20,698 nt of DNA from Bacteroidales bacterium (GCA_030638325.1 DAOWEV010000134.1:1-20698); one strand, 5' to 3'; numbered from the stretch's first letter, positions 8,213 to 16,575 are shown. The notes: generated from the sequence alone by a model not told the origin. Numbers and translations are program-made.

Positions 8213-8304
8213 ACTTACTCGCAAAACCAATCAACATATTGTCTGTTTTTTTGTTGCAGGCTCTCAACTTGCAACCCGTAACCTGCAACCTGCAACCTGT
8301 AACC
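8213..8304 (+). repeat. Dispersed repeat element, copy 2
   Basis: The leader 8213-8257 matches 1996-2041 with about six differences, including one single-base gap. It is followed by GTTGCAG (8253-8259), the centre GCTCTC, then AACTTGC, AACCCGT, AACCTGC twice, AACCTGT and AACC (8266-8304). Compared with copy 1 the left arm is shortened to one heptad, so hairpin potential is reduced. It lies between the zinc-ribbon gene and the PspC gene, both on the plus strand. Confidence 0.85.
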
Positions 8305-8312
8305 AATTATAA

Positions 8313-8344
8313 TTTCATTCGTCTAATAATAAATAGTATTTTTG
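8313..8344 (+). promoter_or_regulatory. Candidate promoter of the PspC/LiaF-like pair
   Basis: The -7 box TATTTTTG (8337-8344) matches TAnnTTTG. TTTC (8313-8316, one mismatch to TTTG) lies exactly 20 nt upstream of it. The start codon is 14 nt after the -7 box. Because the box directly follows the dispersed repeat, transcription of this pair may be separated from the Nif3 operon. Confidence 0.45.
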
Positions 8345-8358
8345 TTAAAAGTTAAGAT

Positions 8359-8823
8359 ATGTCAAGCTCAAGCGGATTATACAGAAGCCGTTCCAATACC
8401 ATGATCGGTGGAGTGGCTGGTGGGATAAGTGAGGCCCTGAACACCGATCCTGTGATCATCAGGCTGATTTTTGTTTTACTTACATTGGTCGGGGGCGGTG
8501 GCGTATTGCTTTATATCATATTGTGGATTGCACTTCCTTTAGATCCGGATCTAAATTATTTTAAACAATCATCAAATGATAATGAAATGAATATAGAAAA
8601 TGAGAGTACAGACAGGAATGTCCATGGAGGAAAAAAGAATTTTCCCGGAAAAAACAAGAGTGATGGCAGCCTGATGGGAGGCTTGATACTTATTGCCCTG
8701 GGGATCATCTTCCTGATTGAAAGATTTATCCCCTGGGTTAGCTTTGGGGATCTCTGGCCTTTGATACTGGTTTTTGTCGGAGTAGCTTTGATCATATCAA
8801 ATTATTCAAAAACTAAACAATAG
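8359..8823 (+). CDS. PspC-domain protein with LiaF-type transmembrane module
   Basis: Small inner-membrane protein. Residues of about 7-60 form a PspC domain: GLYRSRSNTMIGGVAGGI, then a membrane segment rich in Val, Leu and Gly ending IILWIALP. PspC domains belong to envelope-stress sensing in other bacteria. A polar, Asn/Lys-rich linker (61-103) leads to a second hydrophobic pair (104-121 and 131-147) of the LiaF-TM/DUF5668 type, with motif LMGGLILIALGIIFLIERF and the short LWPLILVFVG. The next gene starts 4 nt after the stop and opens with a very similar module, so the two are probably co-translated and may interact (inference). The stress signal and partner are unknown. Confidence 0.88.
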   Translation: MSSSSGLYRSRSNTMIGGVAGGISEALNTDPVIIRLIFVLLTLVGGGGVLLYIILWIALPLDPDLNYFKQSSNDNEMNIENESTDRNVHGGKKNFPGKNKSDGSLMGGLILIALGIIFLIERFIPWVSFGDLWPLILVFVGVALIISNYSKTKQ

Positions 8824-8827
8824 ACAA

Positions 8828-9733
8828 ATGAGTAGTCGTAATATTTTTTGGGGCGTTGTTTTAATAGCCCTTGGATCTCTGTTTATATTCAGAAACCTGG
8901 ATATTGTTTTTTTTAGCTGGGTGGATATCCTGCGTCTATGGCCTTTCCTGCTGGTCATCCTGGGTGTCTCAATGCTACCCATCAAAAGTTCTTTTAAAGC
9001 GCTTTTCATGGTGCTGACCGTGGTCTTTGCAGTGGTGGTACTACTGGTAGGGCCTTCCAGGCACTTTGGGTTTTCCTGGATGCCGCATGATAAGATATTT
9101 CATCACAGGGAAGTAACTGAACAAAAGATCTTTGAGCAGATTGATGAAGAAGTGCTGCAGGCAACCCTTATATTTGATGCGGCTGTGGGATATTTTACCA
9201 TAGATGAGGGTACCTCCAGGCTTTTTGAGTTTAATAAAAAGGGCAACATCGGGAAATATGTTTATTCAGTTAAGGAATTGGGAGATACAAGAGAAATACA
9301 TATTTCGCTTGATGAAACCAAAATAGGGGGGTTCAATATCAGGAACAAAGCTGAAGTGAAATTAAATAAAAACCTGGTATGGGACCTTGATATTGATGTC
9401 GGCGCTGCCGATATTAAGATGGATCTTCGTGATTTTAAGATCCGGTCTGTAGAGATCGATGGAGGAGCATCTGTCATCAAATTAATATTGGGAGACCTGT
9501 ACGAAGAAACTAAGGTGAATATTGACGCCGGCGCCAGTTCTATACAGATCAGGATCCCCGAAGGATCTGCCTGTGAACTGAATACAGACGTAGTCCTGGC
9601 AACTAAAAATATTAAAGGATTCGATAAGGTTGCATCCGGAATGTATGTAACTCCCAATTTCTCTGAAAGCACCAATAATATCGTGATCGATGTTGATGTT
9701 GCGGTATCCACGCTGAAGATCGAGCGGTATTGA
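8828..9733 (+). CDS. LiaF-like membrane protein with beta-repeat C-terminal domain
   Basis: Residues 5-75 hold four hydrophobic segments of the LiaF-TM/DUF5668 kind (WGVVLIALGSLFIFRNLDI, then LWPFLLVILGVSML), paralogous to the tail of the upstream PspC protein. The C-terminal part (about 105-301) is a beta-rich domain like the LiaF/toast-rack domains. It contains a repeated pattern I-D-x-G-A at about 21-22-residue spacing: LDIDVGAADIK (187-197), VEIDGGASVIK (208-218) and VNIDAGASSIQ (230-240), with a looser copy at 287-298. LiaF proteins restrain LiaRS-type cell-envelope stress signalling in Firmicutes. No LiaRS genes are adjacent here, so only a general envelope-stress role is reasonable. 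The stop codon is the first unit of a heptad array. Confidence 0.85.
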   Translation: MSSRNIFWGVVLIALGSLFIFRNLDIVFFSWVDILRLWPFLLVILGVSMLPIKSSFKALFMVLTVVFAVVVLLVGPSRHFGFSWMPHDKIFHHREVTEQKIFEQIDEEVLQATLIFDAAVGYFTIDEGTSRLFEFNKKGNIGKYVYSVKELGDTREIHISLDETKIGGFNIRNKAEVKLNKNLVWDLDIDVGAADIKMDLRDFKIRSVEIDGGASVIKLILGDLYEETKVNIDAGASSIQIRIPEGSACELNTDVVLATKNIKGFDKVASGMYVTPNFSESTNNIVIDVDVAVSTLKIERY

Positions 9734-9793
9734 GATGTGAGACGTGAAGTGTGAAGTGTGAGGTGTGAGGTGTGAAGCGTGGGTGGTGAGTGG
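9731..9793 (+). repeat. TGAAGTG-type 7-bp array starting at the stop codon
   Basis: Nine in-phase heptads: TGAGATG, TGAGACG, TGAAGTG twice, TGAGGTG twice, TGAAGCG, TGGGTGG, TGAGTGG. The TGA stop codon of the LiaF-like gene forms the first three bases of the first unit. No inverted partner is visible between here and the TonB receptor gene. Confidence 0.85.
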
Positions 9794-9863
9794 GAAATCG
9801 AATAGTTGTCTTTCCAATGATTTATTTATCCCGGAAAAAATCAGATTAATAATAATTATTACA

Positions 9864-9871
9864 TATTTTTG
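9864..9871 (+). promoter_or_regulatory. Candidate -7 box for the TonB receptor gene
   Basis: TATTTTTG matches TAnnTTTG and lies 38 nt before the receptor start codon. No TTTG-like -33 element is visible at the expected spacing, so this is a partial match only. Confidence 0.35.
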
Positions 9872-9909
9872 TTGGTCATTTCGATTTAGGCAGTTAGATT
9901 TTTTACTTT

Positions 9910-12228
9910 ATGAACTATAAATACTTTTTGGCCGGCATCAGTTTATTTTTAATGATAGGTCTGGCGAATGCCCAGACCGGCACCATCAGGGGGTTTGTAT
10001 ATGAGAAGAAGAGTGCCGAGCCGGTTATCTTCACCAATGTATACCTGCAGGGAACAACCTATGGCTCCTCCACAGATGTGAATGGGTTTTTCATGATCAC
10101 AAAGATCCCCCCTGGAGATTACACCCTGATCGTTACCTATCTGGGGTATGACACCTTAAGGTTATCCATAGGCGTTGCAGCAGGTGATATCACCACCAAA
10201 AAACTCTACCTGGAAGAAGCCAGCGTAACACTTAAAACCGTGAATATATCTGCTGAAAGGCAGGCAGCCAGAACAGAGACCAGAACCTCGGTAGTCAAGA
10301 TAACCCCCAAGGAGATCAATCAAATCCCTTCAGTGGGAGGGCAACCCGACCTTGCACAATACCTGCAGGTGCTTCCGGGCGTGGTATTTACCGGAGACCA
10401 GGGGGGTGAGCTGTATATCCGGGGTGGTTCACCAATACAGAATAAGGTGCTGATGGATGGGGTGACGATCTATAAATCATTCCACTCCATAGGCCTCTTC
10501 TCTGTCTTTGAGACTGATATCATCCGAAATGCTGAAGTTTATACAGGTGGATTTGGTGCGGAATACGGAGGAAGAATTTCCAGTGTGATAGATATAACCA
10601 TCCGCGATGGCAACAAGGAAAGAATATCGGGAAAGATGGCAGCCAGTACTTTTGGCGCCAACCTGTTGCTGGAAGGACCCATAAAAAAGCAATCCAGGTC
10701 GGAAAGCGGGGGTAGCTCTTCTTTTATCCTTTCTTTTAAAAATTCTTACCTGGAACAAAGCAGCCAGGTTTTTTATAATTACGTGGATTCGGCCGGCTTA
10801 CCTTTTAATTATGCCGATTATTATGGGAAGTTATCCTTTAATTCAGCCAATGGATCTAAAATCAATTTCTACGGATTTCATTACACCGATAAAGTAAATC
10901 AGTACAAATCCATTTCGGATTTTAACTGGGCTTCGACAGGCTTCGGGTCTAATTTCATCGTCATTCCCGGCCGCTCCGCCATGTTGCTGGAAGGCCATGT
11001 GGCTTACTCGAATTTTAAGATGGAACTCAAAGAAGAGCTCACCCCAAACCGGTCCAGCTCTATTAACGGTTTTGATCTGGGACTTGATTTCACCTATTTC
11101 TTTGGCAGGAACGAATTCAAATATGGCGTACAGTTACTTGGCTTCAAGACCAATTATTTCTTTGTTAATGCAGTTGGAAAAGAGATCGACCAGGAAGAAA
11201 ATACCACCGAAATGGGACTTTATGCTACCTTTAAATGGATTACCGGTAAGTTTATCATTGAACCCGGATTCCGGCTGCAATGGTATGCATCCTTGTCTGA
11301 AGTATCACCGGAGCCCAGGCTTGCCATCAAATTCAATGCTACCAAAGACCTCAGATTTAAGTTTGCCGGGGGCTTATACTCACAAAACCTGATCAGCGCC
11401 AGGTCTGACAGGGATGTCGTAAACCTTTTTTATGGTTTCTTGTCCGGTCCCGACAACCTGCCTCAAGAGTTTAACGGTAAGCCAGTTATATCAAAGCTGC
11501 AGAAAGCTGCGCATGCTATTATTGGGCTTGAATATGATATTACCTATAATCTGTCTGTTAATATTGAAGCTTATTATAAGTATTTCGGGCAGTTGACCAA
11601 TATTAACAGGAACAAGATATATGATGAAAACAAGGCCCCCAATGAGCCAGACCTCCTGAAAAAGGATTTCATCATTGAAACCGGTGATGCAGAGGGTATT
11701 GATTTCACACTTGAATATACCACAAATAATATCAGGTTATGGGCTACTTACTCTTTTGCTTTTGTGAACAGGTATTATGAAAATATAGAAGGACAACTGG
11801 TTCATTATTATCCTCATTTTGACAGGCGGAATAATATAAACCTGGTTGGAACATATATTTTCGGAGGAAAAATGGACTGGGAATTCAGCGCGAGGTGGAG
11901 CTTTGGCTCCGGGTTCCCATTCACACAGACACAGGGGTATCATGAAGAGCTCGGTTTTTCAAGTATTTACGAAGATTATACAACCCAGAACGGTGACCTG
12001 GGGATTATACTGGCTGAATTGAATGAAGGACGACTACTGGATTATCATCGTCTTGATATGAATATTAAAAAAAGATTCTTGTTGGGTGAGCACTCCAATA
12101 TTGAGTTAGACCTGAGTGTTATCAATGTATATAACAGGCAAAATGTTTTTTATGTTGACAGGATAAGCCAGGAAACTATATACCAGTTGCCTTTTTTACC
12201 CAGTTTTGGTGTGACCTGGCGCTTCTGA
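9910..12228 (+). CDS. TonB-dependent outer-membrane receptor with CarboxypepD_reg-like domain
   Basis: Outer-membrane beta-barrel that imports an unknown ligand using TonB energy. A signal peptide (residues 1-21, cleavage after ANA) is followed by a carboxypeptidase-regulatory-like beta domain (about 24-105: GTIRGFVYEKKSAEPVIFTN, then DVNGFFMI and YLGYDTL). The plug domain (about 125-235) shows LPGVVFTGDQGGELYIRGG and NKVLMDGVTIY. The barrel runs to the C-terminus and ends in GVTWRF, with the terminal Phe usual for outer-membrane proteins. The 772-residue size is shorter than SusC proteins (about 1000) and no SusD gene follows, so this is a lone receptor of the smaller type and not a glycan utilisation pair. 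The downstream oligopeptidase-like lipoprotein, 37 nt away, hints at a peptide or protein-derived substrate (inference). Confidence 0.92.
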   Translation: MNYKYFLAGISLFLMIGLANAQTGTIRGFVYEKKSAEPVIFTNVYLQGTTYGSSTDVNGFFMITKIPPGDYTLIVTYLGYDTLRLSIGVAAGDITTKKLYLEEASVTLKTVNISAERQAARTETRTSVVKITPKEINQIPSVGGQPDLAQYLQVLPGVVFTGDQGGELYIRGGSPIQNKVLMDGVTIYKSFHSIGLFSVFETDIIRNAEVYTGGFGAEYGGRISSVIDITIRDGNKERISGKMAASTFGANLLLEGPIKKQSRSESGGSSSFILSFKNSYLEQSSQVFYNYVDSAGLPFNYADYYGKLSFNSANGSKINFYGFHYTDKVNQYKSISDFNWASTGFGSNFIVIPGRSAMLLEGHVAYSNFKMELKEELTPNRSSSINGFDLGLDFTYFFGRNEFKYGVQLLGFKTNYFFVNAVGKEIDQEENTTEMGLYATFKWITGKFIIEPGFRLQWYASLSEVSPEPRLAIKFNATKDLRFKFAGGLYSQNLISARSDRDVVNLFYGFLSGPDNLPQEFNGKPVISKLQKAAHAIIGLEYDITYNLSVNIEAYYKYFGQLTNINRNKIYDENKAPNEPDLLKKDFIIETGDAEGIDFTLEYTTNNIRLWATYSFAFVNRYYENIEGQLVHYYPHFDRRNNINLVGTYIFGGKMDWEFSARWSFGSGFPFTQTQGYHEELGFSSIYEDYTTQNGDLGIILAELNEGRLLDYHRLDMNIKKRFLLGEHSNIELDLSVINVYNRQNVFYVDRISQETIYQLPFLPSFGVTWRF

Positions 12229-12265
12229 TCCGTACTCCATCTATTACACACTATTATTATTAGTT

Positions 12266-14386
12266 ATGAGATTAATTAGCAGTAACGTTGCGATGTCAGG
12301 ATTTTGCCTGGCTTTGTTCTCATTATCATGTGATCAAAAAACAAATTCTGAAATGAAACCACCTGTTGCCAAAAAAATTGACAAAGAACTTACGATACAC
12401 GGCCATACCAGGCTTGACCCTTATTACTGGCTAAATGAGCGTGAAAACCCTGAAGTGATCGATTATCTGAATGCGGAAAATAAATATACAAAATCCTTGA
12501 TGAAACATACTGAAAAGTTTCAGGAAAAGCTGTTTAAGGAAATTGTTGGCAGGATAAAGCAAACAGATATGTCAGTCCCATATAAACTTAATGGATATTT
12601 TTATTATACGCGCTATGAGAATGGAAAGGAGTACCCGGTATATTGCAGGAAAAAGGGTTCTCTAAAAGCTGTTGAAGAAATCATGATCAATGCCAACGAA
12701 CTGGCCAGGGGACATAGCTTTTTTAATATTAAGAACCTTGTTGTGAGTAATGATAATAAGTTCCTGGCATTCAGTGTGGATACGGTGAGCCGCCGGATCT
12801 ATACCATTCATTTTAAAAACCTGGAGACAGGAGAGATGATGGTAGAAAAAATTGAGAATACTTCAGGTAATGCCGACTGGGCCAACGATAACAAAACTTT
12901 GTTCTATTCAACCAAAGATGAAACTCTGAGGCCTGAGAAAATTTGGAGGCATGTACTGGGTACCGGCCGTCAGCGTGATGTGCTGATCTATCATGAGAAA
13001 GATCCGATTTTTAGTACCTCTGTTTATAAAAGCAAATCGAGGGCTTATATGATCATTGGGTCATATGGCACCTTATCTACAGAATATCGTTATCTGAATG
13101 CTGATGATCCCGAGGGTGAATTCGTTGTCTTCCAGCCAAGGCAAAAGGACCTTGAATATTCCATCGGTCATTACAAAAATAAATTTTATATCCTGACCAA
13201 TTATAAGGCAAAAAATTTCAGGTTGATGGAAGCCGCGCTTGGAAAAACTTCACTGCAGCATTGGAAAGAAGTGATCCCTCACCGCAAAGATGTATTACTG
13301 GAGGATTTCGAGGTGTTTGAAAACTTTCTAACCGTGAATGAAAGAATAGAAGGGCTGTCGCAATTGAGAATATTGGATTGGAAAAACGACAAGGATTACT
13401 ATATAGAATTTGATGAGCCGGTATTTACCTCGTACTTCTCTGTGAATCCCGAGTTTGATACGGACATTCTCAGGATAGGGTATACTTCTATGACAATACC
13501 ATCATCCATATATGATTACAACATGCTTACCCATAAGCGGAAATTGTTGAAACGTCAGGAGGTAGTTGGCGGGTATGAGCCCGGGGAATATTTATCGGAG
13601 CGTCATTGGGTCCCGGCCGGAGATGGAGCAAAGGTCCCCGTTTCGCTTGTATACCGGAAAGATCTGAAGAGAGAAGATGGTAATCCGTTGTTATTATACG
13701 GATATGGGTCATATGGGTATAGTATGGACCCTTACTTCAGTTCTGTACGCCTGAGTCTGCTTGACCGAGGCTTCATCTTTGCAATTGCTCATGTCAGGGG
13801 AGGGGAAGAAATGGGCAGGCTATGGTATGAGGATGGTAAGCTGCTGAAAAAGAAAAACACCTTTACAGATTTTATCGATTGTGGCGAGTACCTGGTAAAA
13901 CAGAAATATGCCGATCCGGAAAAATTGTTTGCCATGGGAGGGAGCGCCGGCGGACTACTTGTCGGAGCTGTTTATAATATGCGCCCCGACCTGTTCAAGG
14001 GGATCGTGGCTGCCGTCCCGTTCGTGGATGTTATCACCACGATGCTGGATGAAAGCATTCCGCTCACAACCGGTGAATACGATGAATGGGGAAATCCCGA
14101 TGATTCAGCATATTACCAGTATATGCTCTCCTATTCACCTTATGACAATGTTGCGGAATTGGATTATCCTGCCATGCTGGTCACAACCGGATTACACGAT
14201 TCCCAGGTTCAATACTGGGAACCTGCAAAATGGGTGGCCAGGCTCAGGGATAAGAAAACCGGTGATAATGTGCTTCTGCTCTGGACAAATATGGATTTTG
14301 GGCATGGCGGCGCTTCCGGAAGGTTTGAACAGTACAAGGAAACAGCATTGGAGTACGCTTTTTTGCTTGATCAGGCAGGAGAATAG
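12266..14386 (+). CDS. Oligopeptidase B-like S9A serine peptidase, predicted lipoprotein
   Basis: Prolyl-oligopeptidase-family enzyme, closest in motif to oligopeptidase B (PtrB), which cuts short peptides after Arg or Lys. Residues 1-21 look like a lipoprotein signal with lipobox LFSLSC and C22 as the acylated residue, so it should be exported. An N-terminal segment with HTRLDPYYWL (47-56) and the beta-propeller (about 100-430) precede the alpha/beta-hydrolase domain. The catalytic triad is S560 (GGSAGG), D645 (GLHDSQV) and H680 (FGHGG). GEYDEWGNP (603-611) matches the segment holding the two acidic S1 residues of E. coli oligopeptidase B, here E604 and D606. The 706-residue length is normal. 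It probably shares a transcript with the receptor and ends at a hairpin. Confidence 0.9.
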   Translation: MRLISSNVAMSGFCLALFSLSCDQKTNSEMKPPVAKKIDKELTIHGHTRLDPYYWLNERENPEVIDYLNAENKYTKSLMKHTEKFQEKLFKEIVGRIKQTDMSVPYKLNGYFYYTRYENGKEYPVYCRKKGSLKAVEEIMINANELARGHSFFNIKNLVVSNDNKFLAFSVDTVSRRIYTIHFKNLETGEMMVEKIENTSGNADWANDNKTLFYSTKDETLRPEKIWRHVLGTGRQRDVLIYHEKDPIFSTSVYKSKSRAYMIIGSYGTLSTEYRYLNADDPEGEFVVFQPRQKDLEYSIGHYKNKFYILTNYKAKNFRLMEAALGKTSLQHWKEVIPHRKDVLLEDFEVFENFLTVNERIEGLSQLRILDWKNDKDYYIEFDEPVFTSYFSVNPEFDTDILRIGYTSMTIPSSIYDYNMLTHKRKLLKRQEVVGGYEPGEYLSERHWVPAGDGAKVPVSLVYRKDLKREDGNPLLLYGYGSYGYSMDPYFSSVRLSLLDRGFIFAIAHVRGGEEMGRLWYEDGKLLKKKNTFTDFIDCGEYLVKQKYADPEKLFAMGGSAGGLLVGAVYNMRPDLFKGIVAAVPFVDVITTMLDESIPLTTGEYDEWGNPDDSAYYQYMLSYSPYDNVAELDYPAMLVTTGLHDSQVQYWEPAKWVARLRDKKTGDNVLLLWTNMDFGHGGASGRFEQYKETALEYAFLLDQAGE

Positions 14387-14408
14387 AGACGCAAAATATT
14401 GCGTCTTT
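14386..14408. terminator. Bidirectional hairpin terminator between convergent genes
   Basis: AGACGCAA (14387-14394), loop AATA, and TTGCGTCT (14399-14406) form a perfect 8-bp stem. It starts right after the peptidase stop codon and ends at the stop codon of the response regulator (14407-14409). The symmetry lets it serve both converging transcripts. U-tracts are short on both sides, so termination strength is uncertain. Confidence 0.7.
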
Positions 14409-15111
14409 ACTTAGCTTCAAGCTTAAAGCCGGTACCATGCACATTGGTAATGGAAATGGAGCTGTCTTTATTTAAATATTTACGGAGTTTGGCAATAAAA
14501 ACATCCATACTTCTTCCAATAAAATAATCATCGTCGCCCCAAACGGTCTTTAAGGCAATTTCTCGTGTCAGTAACTTGTTTTTATTTTCGCACAGCACCT
14601 GTAACAAAGAGTTTTCTTTTCTGGTGAGGGTTTTATCATAACCTTTAGTCTTGAGGATCATGTTTTCCGGGTCAAAAGAATATTTGCCAATGGTATAAAT
14701 TTTCGGCTGGACTTTCATGCGGGAGGATGCAGGAAAACACCGTTTCATAATGGCTTTGATCCTCAAACTCAGCTCCTCGGTGCTGAAAGGCTTGGTGATA
14801 TAATCGTCACACCCTACCTTAAAGCCCTTCACCCTGTCTTCTTTAAGGGTTTTGGCTGTGAGGAAAATAATGGGCACCGATGTATCGTATCTCCGGATAT
14901 CTTCGGCCAGGGTAAAGCCGTCTTTTCTGGGCATCATAATATCCAGTATACATAAATCAAATTTGCCTTTAATAAAAGCATCCTGCCCCTCTACCCCGTC
15001 TTTGCAGAGCACTACCCTGTACCCGAGCATTTCAAGGTAATCCTGAAGTACCAGGCTCAGATTAGGGTCATCTTCAACGAGGAGAATTGATAATTTAGTT
15101 TCTTTTATCAT
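14407..15111 (-). CDS. OmpR/PhoB-family response regulator (RprY-like)
   Basis: Two-domain transcription factor. The receiver domain (about 1-122) has the acidic pocket E13-D14-D15, the phosphoacceptor D57 (CILDIMMP), T85 (FLTAK) and K107 (TKPF). The winged-helix DNA-binding domain (about 135-234) contains LTRKENSLLQVLCENKNK and the terminal GTGFKLEAK typical of the class. The 234-residue size and its pairing with the upstream kinase gene resemble the RprX/RprY system of Bacteroides; that name is by similarity only. No TAnnTTTG box is visible in the 164 nt before it, so it probably depends on the kinase promoter. That gap contains an inverted octad array which could form a hairpin between the two coding regions. 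Confidence 0.92.
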   Translation of the reverse strand: MIKETKLSILLVEDDPNLSLVLQDYLEMLGYRVVLCKDGVEGQDAFIKGKFDLCILDIMMPRKDGFTLAEDIRRYDTSVPIIFLTAKTLKEDRVKGFKVGCDDYITKPFSTEELSLRIKAIMKRCFPASSRMKVQPKIYTIGKYSFDPENMILKTKGYDKTLTRKENSLLQVLCENKNKLLTREIALKTVWGDDDYFIGRSMDVFIAKLRKYLNKDSSISITNVHGTGFKLEAK

Positions 15112-15140
15112 CGGGTTAATTTTAAAGGTTCTACCACGAA

Positions 15141-15245
15141 TTAAATGATTGAATGATTAAATGCTAAAATGATTGAATGTAGGAACAATAAATAGCATTT
15201 ACCCATTTAAGCATTTTCGCATTTAAGCATTTTCGCATTTCCATT
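15141..15245. repeat. Inverted pair of 8-bp-period arrays between kinase and regulator genes
   Basis: AATG recurs with exact 8-bp spacing at 15144, 15152, 15160, 15168 and 15176. The reverse complement CATT recurs at 8-bp spacing at 15196, 15204, 15212, 15220, 15228 and 15236, with a last copy two bases early at 15242. The arms can pair imperfectly across about 17 nt. This is the only array in the window with a period of 8. Confidence 0.8.
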
Positions 15246-15275
15246 AAAATATCAGTAAAACCATTTTAAACAGTC

Positions 15276-16529
15276 TCAAAAAGGTAAAAATACGTCAAAT
15301 CTGCTCCCCTTACCCGGCTCACTGCTTAATTTAACATTGCCTCCATGCATTTCGACAATGCTCTTTACGTAATATAAGCCGAGGCCGAAACCTTTTTCAT
15401 TATGTATGTTCCCGGTTGGTACACGATATAATTTTTTAAATATATCTTTCTGGTTCTTATGGCTGATACCAATACCCTTGTCCTCCACAGAAATAATGAT
15501 GCCTGTATTATTGTTACGGGTTGTGATACTGATTTCAGGAGCTTCGGGAGAATACTTAATGGCATTGTCTATCAAATTTGAAAGCACATTCCTGACATGA
15601 TCCCTGTCTACGGACAGAATAAATTTTCTGGCATAAAAAATTGTTTGTATCATGCCATTTCGTTGCTTAACCGTGAGATTAAAACTATGTACGGTTTTGG
15701 TGATCAATTTATGCACGTCCACCTCTTTATTTTTGATTTTTATTTCACCTTTGTCAAGCAATGCAATTCTGAGCACCTCCTCAACCTGGCTCTGTAAACG
15801 GGCATTTTCATCGTAAATGACTTTGGCATAACGTGCTGCTTTCTCCGGGTCCTGCTGTATTTTTTTGTTCATCAGCATTTCACTGGCAAGGGAAATAGTT
15901 GAAATAGGGGTCTTGAACTCATGCGTCATATTGTTTACAAAATCCGATTTCATTTCCGAGAGTTTTTTCTGCCTCAGAAAGAAAATGATCGTAAAGTAGA
16001 AGCTCAGGATCAGAACTATGATGAACAAAGCTGATAAGCCCAGCCAAACGACCATTTGCTTCATGATCATGCTTGTTTGTTTTGGGAAATATACCACAAG
16101 CATATGCCTGTCGGAATGCTCAAAACCGGTTAAAGGGATCGCATGCAATACCTGCGGCAGCTCACTGGGGTAATGCTCGAAAGACCCATCCAGCAAGACT
16201 TTTTGTTGGGTATCTATGATCCCATAATCAAACTCTTCGTTGATCTTCATACACCCGAATTCTTCCCAGATAGCTTTCCTGAGAAACGCCGGATCGATGT
16301 CTTCTACCTTGCAGTTAAATGTGTGCTCATCTTCCGGTGATCCTGTTGGAAAACAGTAAAAGTTTACGAGGTGATTTGACACACTCTTCAAAGCCAGACG
16401 TACGCTGTTGGTAAATTGTTCCTCTTTCAGGTCAATGGCTTTCCTGACCCAGTAAAGCTGAGTTACCACAATGCCGATATGCGAAAGGGTAGCAATAACA
16501 ATGATCAGAGATATGATCGGCTTTTTCAT
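15276..16529 (-). CDS. Sensor histidine kinase (RprX-like)
   Basis: Inner-membrane two-component sensor. A first membrane segment (about 6-26) and a second (about 161-185) enclose a periplasmic domain of about 130 residues. The HisKA helix carries H203 (FVNNMTHEFKTPIS). The HATPase domain shows the N box N322 (LSNLIDNAIKYS), G1 D350-KGIGI and G2 GFGLGL (380-385). The 417-residue length is normal. The predicted periplasmic domain has three cysteines (C59, C73, C93), which is unusual enough to note given the divergent gene for a secreted cysteine-rich protein. It is transcribed before the response regulator, and a -7 box sits 38 nt before the start. The stimulus is unknown. Confidence 0.93.
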   Translation of the reverse strand: MKKPIISLIIVIATLSHIGIVVTQLYWVRKAIDLKEEQFTNSVRLALKSVSNHLVNFYCFPTGSPEDEHTFNCKVEDIDPAFLRKAIWEEFGCMKINEEFDYGIIDTQQKVLLDGSFEHYPSELPQVLHAIPLTGFEHSDRHMLVVYFPKQTSMIMKQMVVWLGLSALFIIVLILSFYFTIIFFLRQKKLSEMKSDFVNNMTHEFKTPISTISLASEMLMNKKIQQDPEKAARYAKVIYDENARLQSQVEEVLRIALLDKGEIKIKNKEVDVHKLITKTVHSFNLTVKQRNGMIQTIFYARKFILSVDRDHVRNVLSNLIDNAIKYSPEAPEISITTRNNNTGIIISVEDKGIGISHKNQKDIFKKLYRVPTGNIHNEKGFGLGLYYVKSIVEMHGGNVKLSSEPGKGSRFDVFLPF

Positions 16530-16567
16530 CAGGGTGTAAAATTAGGGCTGTTTACAGAGAATCCTTG

Positions 16568-16575
16568 CAAAATTA
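16568..16575 (-). promoter_or_regulatory. Candidate -7 box of the histidine kinase operon
   Basis: The minus strand reads TAATTTTG, matching TAnnTTTG. A partial -33 (GTTG on the minus strand, 16598-16601) lies 22 nt upstream. It shares the 163-nt divergent gap with the promoter of the cysteine-rich gene. Confidence 0.45.

Noticed and set aside
8053..8355. 100-codon plus-strand frame overlapping the zinc-ribbon 3' end and the dispersed repeat
   Set aside because: It is out of frame with a well-supported gene, and its tail translates the heptad array (LNLQPVTCNLQPVT), which is what any open frame through a 7-bp repeat gives.
8828..9733. Complete LiaFSR stress system
   Set aside because: No LiaR or LiaS genes are adjacent; the two-component pair in the window is OmpR/RprXY type and lies 5 kb away on the other strand.
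9910..12228. SusC/SusD polysaccharide utilisation locus
   Set aside because: The receptor is shorter than SusC and is followed by a peptidase, with no SusD or glycoside hydrolase.
13908..14414. 168-codon frame overlapping the peptidase 3' end
   Set aside because: It lies in another frame of the catalytic domain with S560, D645 and H680 and has no family features.
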